A stretch of DNA of 64,000 bases from Oryzias latipes (lineage: Eukaryota; Chordata; Actinopteri; Beloniformes; Adrianichthyidae). Each line of letters starts with the position of its first letter. Within the stretch, counting starts at the first letter, position 1. Under the pieces are notes generated by a model. That model ran no database searches. It had not been told where the DNA came from and worked only from the letters and a program-made list of their open reading frames with translations. Location: positions 17,569,514 through 17,633,513 of the forward strand of contig NC_019862.2 of NCBI RefSeq assembly GCF_002234675.1. The letters are read 5' to 3'. Below are positions 22,543-34,424 of the stretch, piece after piece. The translations under genes and the position numbers were made by a program.

Positions 22543-23206
22543 CCGGGACGAATATTCGCCAGGCGTTATTCGCCAGCGTTTTTCGCCACGTTTTTTGTGT
22601 TCACACCCAGGCGATTTTCTCTGACGGTGAGCCGAGCGAACATGCAATTTCATTCCCTGACATTAGATGGCGCTTAATGTAAACAGAAATACTCCTGTAC
22701 ACAAGGTGGCGCTGCGCAACTTTACGCTTCTTAAAGTCGCTTTTCACTCAGAAGAAGATAGCAAGTATTTACGCGCTTGTCAGAATAATACAAAGAAAAC
22801 ATGAATATTTCAAGCATCAGTAGCTCCAACTGGTACTTGGTAAGGGGATATTTAAGAATGTCCGTCATTATTTCTTTGCGGCAGTGTTGACGCTACTTGG
22901 CGTCTATCTTCTTCGCTGGTATGTGTGCTCAGCAAGGCAGTTTTGTGTTTGAGCGCCCCCAAGTTGTGTTTTACTGTAACTTCAGAAGCTCCAGACACGT
23001 GTGCAAAAGCGCCATTCTCATTGGTCGAATAGATTTCGACGCGATGCGTCGAAAAAAAAAACGAACCCGAGGCGTTTTTTTTTTTTTTTTTTGACGCTTT
23101 GTCGCGTGGCGTTTTTTCACGTCGGTGTGCACACTCTCATTGGTGCCCTTTGTTTAGTCACGAGGCGTTAAACGTCGGCGAAAATCGCCGGCGAAATTCG
23201 TCCCGG
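22543..23206. mobile_element. Nested element with CCGGGACGAAT inverted ends
   Basis: Left CCGGGACGAATATTCGCC and right GGCGAAATTCGTCCCGG are inverted. Subterminal TTCGCC/GGCGAA and GGCGTT motifs repeat many times (for example AGGCGTTATTCGCCAGCG and CGTGGCGTTTTTTCACG). It is GC-rich against its surroundings, with no coding frame recognised. Includes a T-run at 23,076-23,092. Confidence 0.6.
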
Positions 23207-23877
23207 CCGCGGCTCAGTGCTTGATGAAAAAATAAAAATAAAAATTGCGGCTCTATGTAGCGAATTGGCGCCCCTGGGTGCAGCTGCACGCGCTCCTTCT
23301 GGAAATGTTTGACGAACGGGGGGGGCTGCGGGTATAAAAAAGGTATAAAAAAAATCATGCTTTTTTGGTTAGTTTTGTGTGAAATGCCCAAATAAAAAAT
23401 GGGAAAACAAAAAAAATTCTTCACTTAGATGACAGTTGGTTTAGTCGACAGACTTGATACCTATGTCAGGACATTTATGCTAAATGCAAAAACATCTGAA
23501 ATATGGAGAAAAAAGGTCAAAGCTGGTGCCCAATTTAGAAAGAAAAGAGAAGAAGAGGAGAAAACAGACAAAGAAAAGGGTATTATTGCATAGCTAGATG
23601 CACGTTTTCTAAATTCGAATGCTACCTGCCCTACAACAACAACAACGTTGCAGAGGAAAAATCTCTTGTTTGGTCTATCATGACCAAAACTGAAGTAGGC
23701 CTAAATATTGCAAATAACGTCATTTTTAAGATATTTATTCTTAAATGTTTGCTCTGCCTTAACTTGTAACATTAGTTATGATTCGTGTGTCTGTCTGCTC
23801 TGCTGTAACACAAAGTTTTTGTTGTGTTTTTTTGTTGTATATTAGTTCATAATGTTAAATAAGCTGTGATGGTAGCA

Positions 23878-23879
<2 letters not shown>

Positions 23880-23907
<28 letters not shown>
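23880..23907 (+). repeat. (CTG)9 trinucleotide repeat
   Basis: Nine uninterrupted CTG units following TAGCATG, inside the hAT relic and intronic in gene A. Confidence 0.95.
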
Positions 23908-23908
<1 letters not shown>

Positions 23909-24489
23909 AGCTTTTCAAAACTCCAGTTGATCAAGTCATACCTGAGATCACTAATGTCTCAGGAGCAACTCACTAACCTGCTGTTGTTAGTATCAATCAT
24001 TCAGGGGGGGAGCAGATTTCATATGATGACGTTATTGACAAGCTTGCATCAGGAAGGCCACAAAGGCTAGGTTTTAGTTAGTGTTTTCTGTTCTTAGTGC
24101 TGCAGTTACATTTATTCTAGTGTATTATTAGTGTGATTTGTAGTTTATAATATTTATTTCAGATTATTTGTGTTTATTAAATATTTCCTAACTGTATTTT
24201 CAGTTACAATAAATGGACAAAGTGACTCTATTGGGGGGGGGGAACCGCCACTTTCATACCCAGCATCTTGCTAATGTTTTTGTAGCACACTTCAGATTTG
24301 TGCAGGTCAACAATCCTATCTCTGAGGTCCTGAGAGAGTTCTTTGGTCTTACCAATGTTGGAGGGTTTGGAATCTGATTCTTTAAACAGGTGTCTCTCCT
24401 ACAGGTGATTAGTTAGAACAGGTGTCTTCAATCAAGGTAACAAGTTGATTGGGAGTGTCTAACTGGTCTGTGAAAGCCAGAACTCCTAA

Positions 24490-24715
24490 TGCTTAGTAGG
24501 GGATCAAATACTTATTTCTGTCAATGAAATACAAATGAATTAATATAAAATTTTAAAACTATATGCTGGATTTTTTTATTTGATATTTTGTTTCTCTATG
24601 TTAGAATATGTTTAACATTAATAATGTAGAATGATCATGTCTTTGTTAGTGGACAAACCAACTAAATCAGCAAGGTATCAAATACTTTTTACTCTGACTG
24701 TAGCCTTCTAGTCCT
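24490..24715 (+). mobile_element. Right terminal repeat of the split Tc1-like element
   Basis: Begins GGGGATCAAATACTTATTTC and ends near TTACTCTGACTGTA. It is inverse to 18,590-18,790. The preceding 24,250-24,480 (TCTTTGGTCTTACCAATGTT ...) is the element's reversed subterminal part, shared with gene B near 45.5 kb. Confidence 0.65.
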
Positions 24716-25239
24716 GATTCATGATTAATTTCAGAACGAGGCACGGTCAGTGATCCAATAAGCTTGAATCATAGGCTACTAATCAGCTCGAAACTAGGCG
24801 AATTGTTCAAGTGATTTGGAAAAGGTTACCAAATCCTACATTCAGCTCAGACACAGAGAACTATGAGACCAGGCTTGCCGCTTCTTATGAAGGAAGGGAG
24901 TGCACAGCTCCCATTGACTGTATAAATCAGGAGTCGGCAAGCCTAAATGTCCCAAGAGACATATTGGATTAAAAAAACAAATCCATCTGGAGCTACAAAA
25001 AGCTGAAAGCCTTAGAAGAAGGCAGTACAGGCTGTACATCCATATTAGCCTACTAACCACTCACAAAGCTGTTTTTTTGCGCTAGCAAAAAAAACAGTTT
25101 TTTTCCTGCACATCTGTTGCTCTGTGTGTGAGTGTTTGTAAGTTTGAGAATTTTCGATCTACTAATGCAAGCCAGCATTAGTAGGATAGTTTATCTTAGG
25201 AAGGAACTACTGATGCACAGAAAATATAAAAAACACCGG

Positions 25240-25510
25240 AATCTGTCATGTTATTCCATCGGAGCTTAGGCGGAAATACCGGGGATGCCGAGCTGGTCGT
25301 AAACACAAGGCGAAGCTGAAGGCTAAGGCGGGTAACTGGCAGCGTTTCAAACCATTCATCCCCTCCGTCATTATGGGAAACGTTACGCCCTGTCCAACAA
25401 GACAGACGAGCTTACTGGACTGATCAGGACACAACGCTGCTACATGGATGGCAGCCTCCTCATCTTCACCAAGACCTGGCTAACCAGCTATATGCCGGAT
25501 CTTAACGTGG
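25240..25510 (+). pseudogene. L2/CR1-type LINE endonuclease N-terminal scrap
   Basis: Plus-strand translation gives LRRKYRGCRAGRKHKAKLKA, RFKPFIPSVIMGNV, and then after a frame change SNKTDELTGLIRTQR and FTKTWLTSYMPDLNVD. This corresponds to the start of ORF2 in fish L2/CR1 LINEs, before the endonuclease (usual form NVQSLENKLDEL ... FTETWL). It is absent from gene B. It lies 340 bp upstream of the gene A exon 2 acceptor. Confidence 0.65.
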
Positions 25511-25829
25511 ATCTTAACGTCAGAGAGCATAAAGATACAAAAACACCAAAGAGCCCTGAGAGAATGAGAAGGGAAATTTAGCAAGTAGTAAAACGAAAAA
25601 TCCCCTGTAAAAAGCATGCTGTCAATTAAACTGCTATGGTAATACCGGGAGAGTTACCTGAAGACTCACATCTCTAATGGGTTTTGAACTTAAAATGATA
25701 AAACGATGTTATCAAAAAGTCCCTAAAATAAATATGGACCCATTGATCAATAGTTCTTTTTTAACCAAGTTGTGATGTTGCTAATGTTTAAAGCAGTCAA
25801 AATGACCTCCTTGGGTGTTCTTGTGTTGA

Positions 25830-27155
<1,326 letters not shown>

Positions 27156-27683
27156 AGAATGTGGTCTACGTTTTACTGAGAGAAGTAACTTCACTCAGCA
27201 CAAATGAGTCCACAAGTGAAATGCCTTTTCCTGTAAAGAATGTGGGAGCAGCAGACCCTGTAATTTTGGGGCACGAGTCACATTTTTTTTGCATGGTTAA
27301 TACTTGGTTGATATCAGTTTCCTGACACTCTTTTTAATTTACTTTTTAATTTTTTTTATAGTGAACATTTTTTTTCTTGTATTACAATTTTTCCTTTGCA
27401 GAATATTTAGTCTAATTGGGGTTAAAGTTCTTTACTTGAAATGGTGGATTTAATTTGAAAGCAAGTTGTAGTTTGATGTTCAATAGTGAGAAATTAAACA
27501 AGATGAGGGTAAAATATATTAATTTAAGAAAAACATTTTTTTTACCCATAATTCAAAGTAATGTGCAATTCTCAATTGACAGTTCAATTTGTAGTTCAAT
27601 CTTATAATTTTCAAATGCCTTTTGCAATTGGCGATTCAATATGGGAAATTACAATTCAATGTTATACTTTAAATCAAATATTA

Positions 27684-27689
27684 AATAAA
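27684..27689 (+). terminator. Candidate poly(A) signal, gene A
   Basis: AATAAA about 530 bp after the stop, in an AT-rich segment conserved after all three zinc-finger copies (about 5100 and 48,978). This is motif evidence only. Confidence 0.35.
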
Positions 27690-27699
27690 AAGAAAATCA

Positions 27700-28345
27700 A
27701 TTGAATTTGAAATTGTCATGTGTTTTTGATACCATAATTCCCATTACAAAGGAAGTTTGAGATTTCCTCTCCAACTGTTGTGTTAAACCTAAGACCTCGA
27801 CCGCTGGCTGTCTGCTGGTTATCCAGAAATTCTATCTCATCTCCTTTTGATTACCTGGATCAGGTGTGCTTGGCCAATAAGGAGCTTCAATGGCAGGTTG
27901 ATTGGATAAAATGTAGGACACCGGCTCTTGAGGCCTGGATTCTGTCCAACTTATTAATGCAAATTTCTAATCAGCCGACAAATGGCAACAACTCGAAGCA
28001 TTTACCGGTAATCATATTGACATGGTAAAGATGATATGCTGCAGTTAAAACTGACCATCAGAATAGGAAAGAAAGATGATTCAAGTGACTTGGTTTTTGG
28101 TGTCAGACGGGCTGCTCTGAGTTTTTCAGAAATTGCTGATCTACTGAGATTTTCACTGACAACCATCTCAAGGGTTCACAGAGAAATGGTCTGAAAAAGA
28201 GAAAATATCCAGTGAGCAACAGTTCTGTGGGCGGACATGCAATGTTGAAGCCAGATGTAATAGGAAAATGGTCAGACTGGTTCTAGCTAACAGAAAGGCA
28301 ACAGTAACTCGAATAACCACTGGTTACAACTGAGGTCTGCAGCAC
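27700..28345 (+). mobile_element. Tc1/mariner relic, 5' half (gene A flank)
   Basis: Contains CCTCGACCGCTGGCTGTCTG, ACATGGTAAAGATGATATGC and CAGACGGGCTGCTCTGAG. Translation has SGVRRAALSFSEIADLLRFS-like helix-turn-helix sequence, then STVTRITTGYN. The element continues at 30,890-31,210 after a LINE insertion. It is too mutated to be active. Confidence 0.65.
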
Positions 28346-28349
28346 ATTT

Positions 28350-30890
28350 GTTTTTTTTTTTTTGTTTTTTTTTTTACTTAAGTGAGACAATAGAGGAAAA
28401 AAACAACAAACTAAAATATACTGGAAAAACAGATCTGACAAACACAGACAGCTACCACTACTAACATACAAAAACTGAAGGGTAAAAATAAATAAATAGG
28501 AAAAGTGTGAGTGTGTGTGGGTGTTTGAGATGTAAGGACAACAAGAGAGAATTCCATCCACAAACTTGAATTTACCATCATACATTCTGCTAACTATACA
28601 TATTTAGCGCTACATTATTATTTATATATTTGTTTATTTAACAGATGCAGTGCACATTTAAGGCATGGCTGCAATGTGCCAGAATTAGCCGAAAGGCTAT
28701 TTTCCAGCTGTAGAAAATATACATGTACAATAAACAATCTTTTAAAATACATAAAACATGCACAAAGTGAGAAACACAAAAACAAAAGACACAAAGGTGA
28801 CAGATCAGACAAGGAGGGCTAGGCATTAAAATCATCAGCCAGAATATTTTTACGATTTGTCTTGGAAAAGAACATTGCAACCCCTTTGTTTACATTGAGA
28901 CTTAAACTCGACTGTTCCAACAATTCTGCAACATGTCCCATCATTCTGGTGAGATTCTCTGCCACCTCAGATGTTTTTTTTGCCATGTGCATAAATGACA
29001 GTATCATCAGCATACATCTGAATGAAGACATTTGAACAAACAGAAGGGAGGTCATTAATGTAGAGCAGTGCTTCTCAAATAGTGGGGCAGGCGATGCCAG
29101 GGGGGTGGCGGTTTTAGGCTCAGGTAATACGGGCAATTGTCAGGTGTGCAAATTTAACCTGGGGGCGGCGGTGACAGCGGCTCAGTGCTTGGAAAAAAAA
29201 TCTGGTCCACTATTCGGTTCCTATTGTCTGTTCTATCAGAGTTTGTAACAGCCTGAAACCGTGAATCCCCGTCCCTGTAGCTGCACGTTCCCATCTCCTG
29301 TCACATGCGGCTGCGCGAGTGAGAACGAAAGGGGAGGGGTGGTGTTGGCTCTGTCTGCCAGGTGAATCGGGGCACGCGGACCACTGCTAGAGCTGCCTGT
29401 TGCCCAACACCAGGATCACCGCGTGCCTTTAGATTCCTCACCTCATGCTAAAAAGTCATTCTTTATGAACTATTGTAGAAATTTTGATGACGTCTTTATT
29501 TTCCATCTATCTTTTCTGTGTCTGCCTGTGGTTTAGTTGGTGTCAGACAGACAGAAAGACAGCAGTAATGCAGGAAAACAGCTGCACTTGATGAGATCAT
29601 GAATAAACAATCATTTAGAAAAAAAATATCGGAACAAAGTTTTTTATCTATTTCTTCAGACTAAAAACGTTAAATATATTGGTGCTGCTGTGTTGATGTT
29701 TCAGATCAATTTACATTTATTATTAATTACTAATTGAATTTTTTTTTGTCAGCATCAAATGGTTCAGTTGGTCAAAATGTTTCTAGTTTAAATAAGGAAT
29801 GACAGATTTTTTTTTATTTCAGGCACTTTAAGCTTCTTTTCCTTTTTAGACTATAATAGGGTTTCTGTGGTTAAAAGTTAATATTTGTTGAAAGTGGATT
29901 TATGTTGCTTTTTCTTTTGTTAGTGTTAAAAGATACAATTTTAGGTAGACGTACACAAATTTTATAGATACTAACCTAATATATTGTCAACGCGCGCATA
30001 TGTGTGTGTGGGGGGTGGGGGTCAGGGGGGGGGGGGGGGCGCAAAACATTTTCTTTTTCCTAGGGGGGGCTGGCAAAAAATAATTGAGAAGCACTGTTGT
30101 AGAGAGAGAAAAGAGGCCCTAGTATGGAACCTTGTGGAACACCTGTAGAGATATGGAGAGGAGGGGAAAGATGATGATTTATCCTGACTGACAGATCTAT
30201 TTGATAAATATGATTCCATCCATTTTATATTTTTCAATGAAAAATTAAATTTGGTTACTTTAGTTAGTATTTTTTTATGATTGGTTGTGTCAAAAGCTTT
30301 TTTCAGGTCAAGAAACACAGCCCCAACTACACCACCCTTATCAAATAGAGATTTTATGTTTTCTTTGAAAAAGCAGTTAGCTGTCTCTGTTGAGTGCCGA
30401 GCTCTGGAACCAAACTGCATTGGATGAAGAGAAAAAGATGAATTGTTGATTAGATCATCATATAGATAAATAGGAAAGGCTTGAGACAAATATAACTATG
30501 CATTCATCATATTCTTGATACTAGAAAAGTCAGTAGCAGTAAAAGTCACAGAGTAGAAATAATCCTCTTGTCATTATTACAAAAAAAGATAATAGTAATC
30601 TCAGATAAAACTTAATGTTCGTCTAGGAACTCAATGAAAGCTGACCATACAGATGGTGGTCCGGTCGTGTCAGTGGGAGAAGGTAATGAATTGGCTAAAG
30701 AAATGTATTCAAGAAACAAGTTTTTTCCATATAGATAGGTTTATGGTGTTCTTTGATTTCCAGCTCATGAAGATGTTTTTTTAGCAATTGTTATTGCAAC
30801 AAGAATAAATTTGTTCTTAGACGGGTCAAGATTCAAATGTGATAATTCTGAAAGGTCTCCTAATATACACAGTGACGGTGATAAAGGCAG
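28350..30890 (-). pseudogene. CR1/jockey-like LINE relic (shared with gene B)
   Basis: Reversed coding pieces include QFGSRARHSTETANCFFKEN and VVGAVFLDLKKAFDTTNHKK (RT motif A), near 30,490-30,100. LTRMMGHVAELLEQSSLSLN and VNKGVAMFFSKTNRKNILAD follow near 29,000-28,820. It inserted into the Tc1 relic: copy 1 has the uninterrupted site (GAGGTCTGCATAAGAACATC near 5130), and GCAGCAGAAC appears at the junctions. A hAT element (29,066-30,096) later split it. Many frame breaks. Confidence 0.7.
29066..30096. mobile_element. Non-autonomous hAT element inside the LINE
   Basis: Starts CAGTGCTTCTCAAATAG and ends AATAATTGAGAAGCACTG. The 8-bp flanks are ATGTAGAG and TTGTAGAG (7 of 8 match). Gene B keeps the empty site AATGTAGAGAGAGAAAAG at about 51,232. 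It includes sequence like the CAGTGGCGGTTTTAGG family near 29,095 and a G-run at 30,025-30,040. No intact transposase. Confidence 0.85.
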
Positions 30891-31210
30891 CAGAACATCT
30901 CTGAACGCACAACTTGGGCTGCAGCAGTAGAAGACCACACGGTGCATATCCTGTCAGCTAAGAACAGGAAACTGAGGCTACAATTCACACAGACTCATCA
31001 AAATTGAACAAATAAAGATTAGAAAAACATTGCTTGGTCTGATGAGTCTCCATTTCTCCTGCCACATTTTGATGGTAGGATCAGATTTTGGCATCAACAA
31101 CATGAAAGCATGGATCCATCCTACCTTGTATCACAGCCTACCTGAGTATTATTGCTGACCTTGTCCATCCCTTTATGACCACAGTGTACCCATCTTCTGT
31201 TTGCAAATCC
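30885..31210 (+). mobile_element. Tc1/mariner relic, 3' half (gene A flank)
   Basis: GCAGAACATCTCTGAACGCA, then CATTGCTTGGTCTGATGAGT and CAACAACATGAAAGCATGGA. This corresponds to the LWSDESRF...QQHESMDPS region of a fish Tc1 transposase. It continues the relic at 27,700-28,345. Most of it is deleted in gene B, where the flank resumes at CTACCCATCTTCTGTTTGCA (51,505). Confidence 0.65.
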
Positions 31211-31562
31211 CCTTTCACATATTTCCAAACTTCAAGCAAAAAAGACAAGGCTGCTCTATTTTTAGAATTAAAAGGATGTGAAGAAGATAAAAAGGCTTAA
31301 GTGGATAGCATCTTCCGGTACTTTGACCAGTGTGCGACTCATGGATGGATTAAAAACACCTCAAAAAAACTTTCAGTTCTTTGGAGGAAAAATGCTGAAA
31401 TCAAACACAGTTCGATAAATGAAATGTGTGATTTAAAAACGTAAATGATTAAAAACTAGCTCAGATACAAGAATGTGAAAATGTGTGCAGGTAACATAAC
31501 ATTTGTGTAAATCCAAAGTTTTTTATTTGTATCATCACAGAGTCCAGAAAGGCATGCTCAGT

Positions 31563-31986
31563 TCAGAAACACATCAGCCCAATTAACCCAATTGAGCATG
31601 CATTTCGCTTGTTGAAGACTAAACTTCAGACAGAAAGGCACACAAACAAACAGCAACTGAAATCCGCTGCAGTGATGTCCATGAGTTCAAGACTTCAGGC
31701 TGCCATTGCCAACAAAGGGTTTTCCACCAAATATTAGTAATGACCATTTTGTTTTCAGTTATTTCATTTGTCCAGTTACTTACGAGTCCATGAAATGAAG
31801 GGATTGTGTTTAAAAAATGCTTTGGTTTTTCACATTTTTATGCAATTTTTTTGTTCTACCCAATAAAAGCTGAAAGTCTGCACTTAAATGGCATCTGAGT
31901 TGTTTTATTTAAAATTCACTGTGGTAATGTACAGAAACAAAATGAGAAAGAATGTGTCTCTGTCCAAATGTTTATGGTCCTGACTG
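31563..31986 (+). pseudogene. Tc1 transposase C-terminal relic and terminus
   Basis: Plus-strand reads INPIEHAFRLLKTKLQTE, NKQQLKSAAVMSMSSRLQAA and IANKGFSTKY-stop (to 31,737). The catalytic Glu of DLNPIEH is retained. About 18 residues (the KAWQSIS segment) are deleted. The terminus AAATGTTTATGGTCCTGACT ends at about 31,986, followed by (TGTA)n. It is the same family as the N-terminal relics at 8.5-9.06 and 32.0-32.37 kb. Confidence 0.75.
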
Positions 31987-32011
31987 CATGTATGTATGTA
32001 TGTATATACAC

Positions 32012-32365
32012 ACATACACCTACCTCCTGGAGAGTGTTTTTGATCTGACCAACTGTTGAGAAGGGTATTTTCTTCACCAGGGACAGAATTCTTTAGTCAT
32101 CCACCATAGTTGTTTTTCGTGGTCTTCCAGGTCTTTTCGCGTTGCTGAGCTCCCCAATGCGTTTGTTCTTTTTAAGAATGTTCCAAACAGTCGTTTTGCC
32201 AATGCCTAATATTTTTGCTATCTCTCTAATGGTTTTCTTTGGATCTCATCTTGAGAGTTAACAGCAACAGATTCCAATTGCATACAGCACACTTCAAAAA
32301 CTCTGGACCTTTTATCTGCTCATTGTAATTGGGATAATGAAGGAATAACACACACCTGGCCAATG
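32012..32365 (-). pseudogene. Tc1 transposase N-terminal relic (sister of 8.5-9.06 kb)
   Basis: Reverse strand encodes a decayed GKTTVWNILKKNKRIGELS and RPGRPRKTTMVDD segment, with the untranslated terminus at its right. A stretch coding for SLSVKQAIFRLKNK is deleted compared with the 8.7-kb relic. Confidence 0.65.
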
Positions 32366-32512
32366 TAACAGCTGAGAAGCCAAATGTCCCATTCGTTTTG
32401 GTTCCTTAACAAGTGGGAAGCACATATGCAAACTTTTATAATTCCTACACCGCTCACTTGATCTGGATGTAAATACCCTGACATTTTGCAGTTAACCCAC
32501 ATCTTTTTTGTT

Positions 32513-33268
32513 TCATTTGAAATCCATTGTGGTTTTGTGATTTCGATCCAGAATGCCTTGATAATCTTGAGATTTTATTTTACCTTGCACAACTTGCACA
32601 ACAAGATACCCTGTGCCAGATGCAGGAAAGCAGGCCCAAAACAGAACTGAGCCTCCTCCATGTTTCACAGTAGGGACGGTGTTCTTTTCGTTGTATACTT
32701 CATTTTTGAGTCTACGAACATAGAGCTGATGTGCCTTACCAAAAAGCTCCAGTTTTGTCTCATCTGACCAAAGGACATTTTCACAGAAGCTTTGTGGCTT
32801 GTCAAAATGCATTTTTGCTAATTCCAGTCTCACTTTTTTATGATTTCCTTTCAACAGTGGTGTCCTCCTTGGTCCTTTCCAATGAAGTCCACTTTGGCTC
32901 AAACAACGACGAGTGGTGCGATCTGACACTGATGTACCTTGATCTAGGAGTTCACCTTTTATGTCTTCGGAGGTTGTTCTGGGTTCTTTGGATACAGTTC
33001 CAACCATCAGTCTCCTCAATTTGTCATCAATTTTCCTCTTCCGGCCACGTCCAGGGAGGTTGGCTACTGTCCCGTGGGTCTTAAACTTCTGAATAATATG
33101 TGCCACTGTCGTCACATGAACTTCAAGCTGCTTAGAGATGGTTTTATAGGCTTTACTTTTATGATGTTTGTCTATAATTGTGTTTCTAATGTCCTGGGAC
33201 AATTCTGTTCTTCGCTTTCTGTTGTCCATGTTCAGAGTGGTACACACCTTTTCACCAAACAGCAACAT
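32513..33268 (-). pseudogene. Tc1 transposase, 3'-truncated
   Basis: A 251-codon frame related to the 5.5-kb element: [46 protein letters not shown] and LWSDETKLELFGKAHQ, with the first catalytic Asp and canonical DETK kept. The frame leaves the transposase after DYQGILDRN at about 32,548, so the second Asp, the Glu and the left terminus are missing. The right inverted repeat extends to about 33,590. Located 0.9 kb upstream of gene B. Confidence 0.85.
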
Positions 33269-33988
33269 GACTATTTGTCTCCCTTTAAATAGGCAGAATG
33301 ACGCTGTGATGTCAATTAAAGGACATACCTGAGTTCATCATGACCCCCTGGGCAATTAGTTCTCAGTCTTTTATGGAGGTACCAACATTTTTTTCCAGCC
33401 CTATTTCACTAGTTTGTTTTTTGAAATAATTCTGTTAATCAACAACTCAAAAGTTGATTTTGATTATTAAATTTTCAATAAATTTTAATTTATTGTTAAT
33501 TTTGAACGTTTCAAGTCATTTCAGTGAGCATTGTGGACTTTCTTTCTTTAACTAAGGGGTACCAACAAATTTGTCCACCACTTTAAACATTTTAAAATAA
33601 TTTGTATTTTTTTAATTCAAAAACAACCACAAAAAAAGGTTTTGCATGCAAGAAATAATGTGACTTGTGAAGATTTCTTTTAACATTTTTGCCAACAGGC
33701 CGAAACCCATTTATATGCAAATTCAATCATGTATGTAATGACCCTACTCAATGCAGGACCTGTAGCATGCAGGGTGCATTTTGTAAATGGATTGTCAGTC
33801 CTCCTGTTGGTGAAGAATTAAAGACATTTCTATTTCCAGTAATTCCTTAAGGAGGTGTGTTGCAGCTGCACTCACTTGAGTGATAAAGATGCTGTTAAAT
33901 AAATGGAATGTTTTGAGAGGTATTTGTGTAATAAAACGTATGATAAAAATAACATTCATCGTTTTGTGACGTTGTGACATATTCCTCT

Positions 33989-34002
33989 CCACTAGGTGGC
34001 GG
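33989..34002 (+). promoter_or_regulatory. CTCF-like motif upstream of gene B
   Basis: CCACTAGGTGGCGG, identical to the motif upstream of gene A and 146 bp before the gene B start codon. Binding is not shown. Confidence 0.5.
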
Positions 34003-34148
34003 TAAAAAGCTGTAACCTTATTTTCAAGCAGCTATTTGGAGAAGTGGTAGAAGAAGAAAAAGCATCAGTGCTTATTGTCCATTCAAAGCATGTTGTTAGT
34101 GCTTTTCGTCACTTCGTCCACGTGACTTTCTGGGCCGCTGCGGTAACA

Positions 34149-34320
34149 ATGTCTTCAGATGAGTTTTCTAAAGAATTTAACGACGCCGTGTTAAGCGATG
34201 CTGCTGAAAAAATAATCAAACGCTTTGAAGAAACCAGCGTTCACTACGAGGAAGAGCTCCGTCGACAGAGCAGACTGCTGGAAGTCGTCGGTGATCTACA
34301 GACACAACATCCAAGTTTAC
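34149..34320 (+). CDS. Zinc-finger gene B, exon 1 (N-terminal domain)
   Basis: ATG at 34,149; donor CTTTAC-equivalent GTTTAC|GTGAGT. The encoded MSSDEFSKEFNDAVLSDAAE, FEETSVHYEEELRRQSRLLE and VVGDLQTQHPSL differ from gene A at only a few residues (for example D to E, I to N, R to G). The exon length of 172 bp and phase equal those of gene A. Joined to 46,696-48,368 it gives 614 codons and a stop with no frame break. The promoter-proximal sequence is also conserved with A but lacks A's L2 insertion. Confidence 0.87.
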
Positions 34321-34424
34321 GTGAGTTCATTTTTGCTTTCATAACGATGGAGTATTACAATCACCATGATAGAAATAAATTAAGATACGAGACGTAATTT
34401 AAAAGGGAAAATTAGGTATGTGAC

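Larger units (their letters stand above)
22243..24252 (+). mobile_element. hAT element relic with nested insertion
   Basis: It starts CAGTAGCGGTTTTAGGCACG and ends GGAACCGCCACT, the inverse of the usual CAGTGGCGGTT terminus. Inside, near 23,500-23,590, a frame reads GAQFRKKREEEEK, resembling the N-terminus of ZMYM1-like hAT transposases, followed by stops. The inner 22,543-23,206 interval has its own inverted ends. A related terminus is seen at 29,095. Target duplication is not clear, so the two ends may belong to different insertions. Confidence 0.55.
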
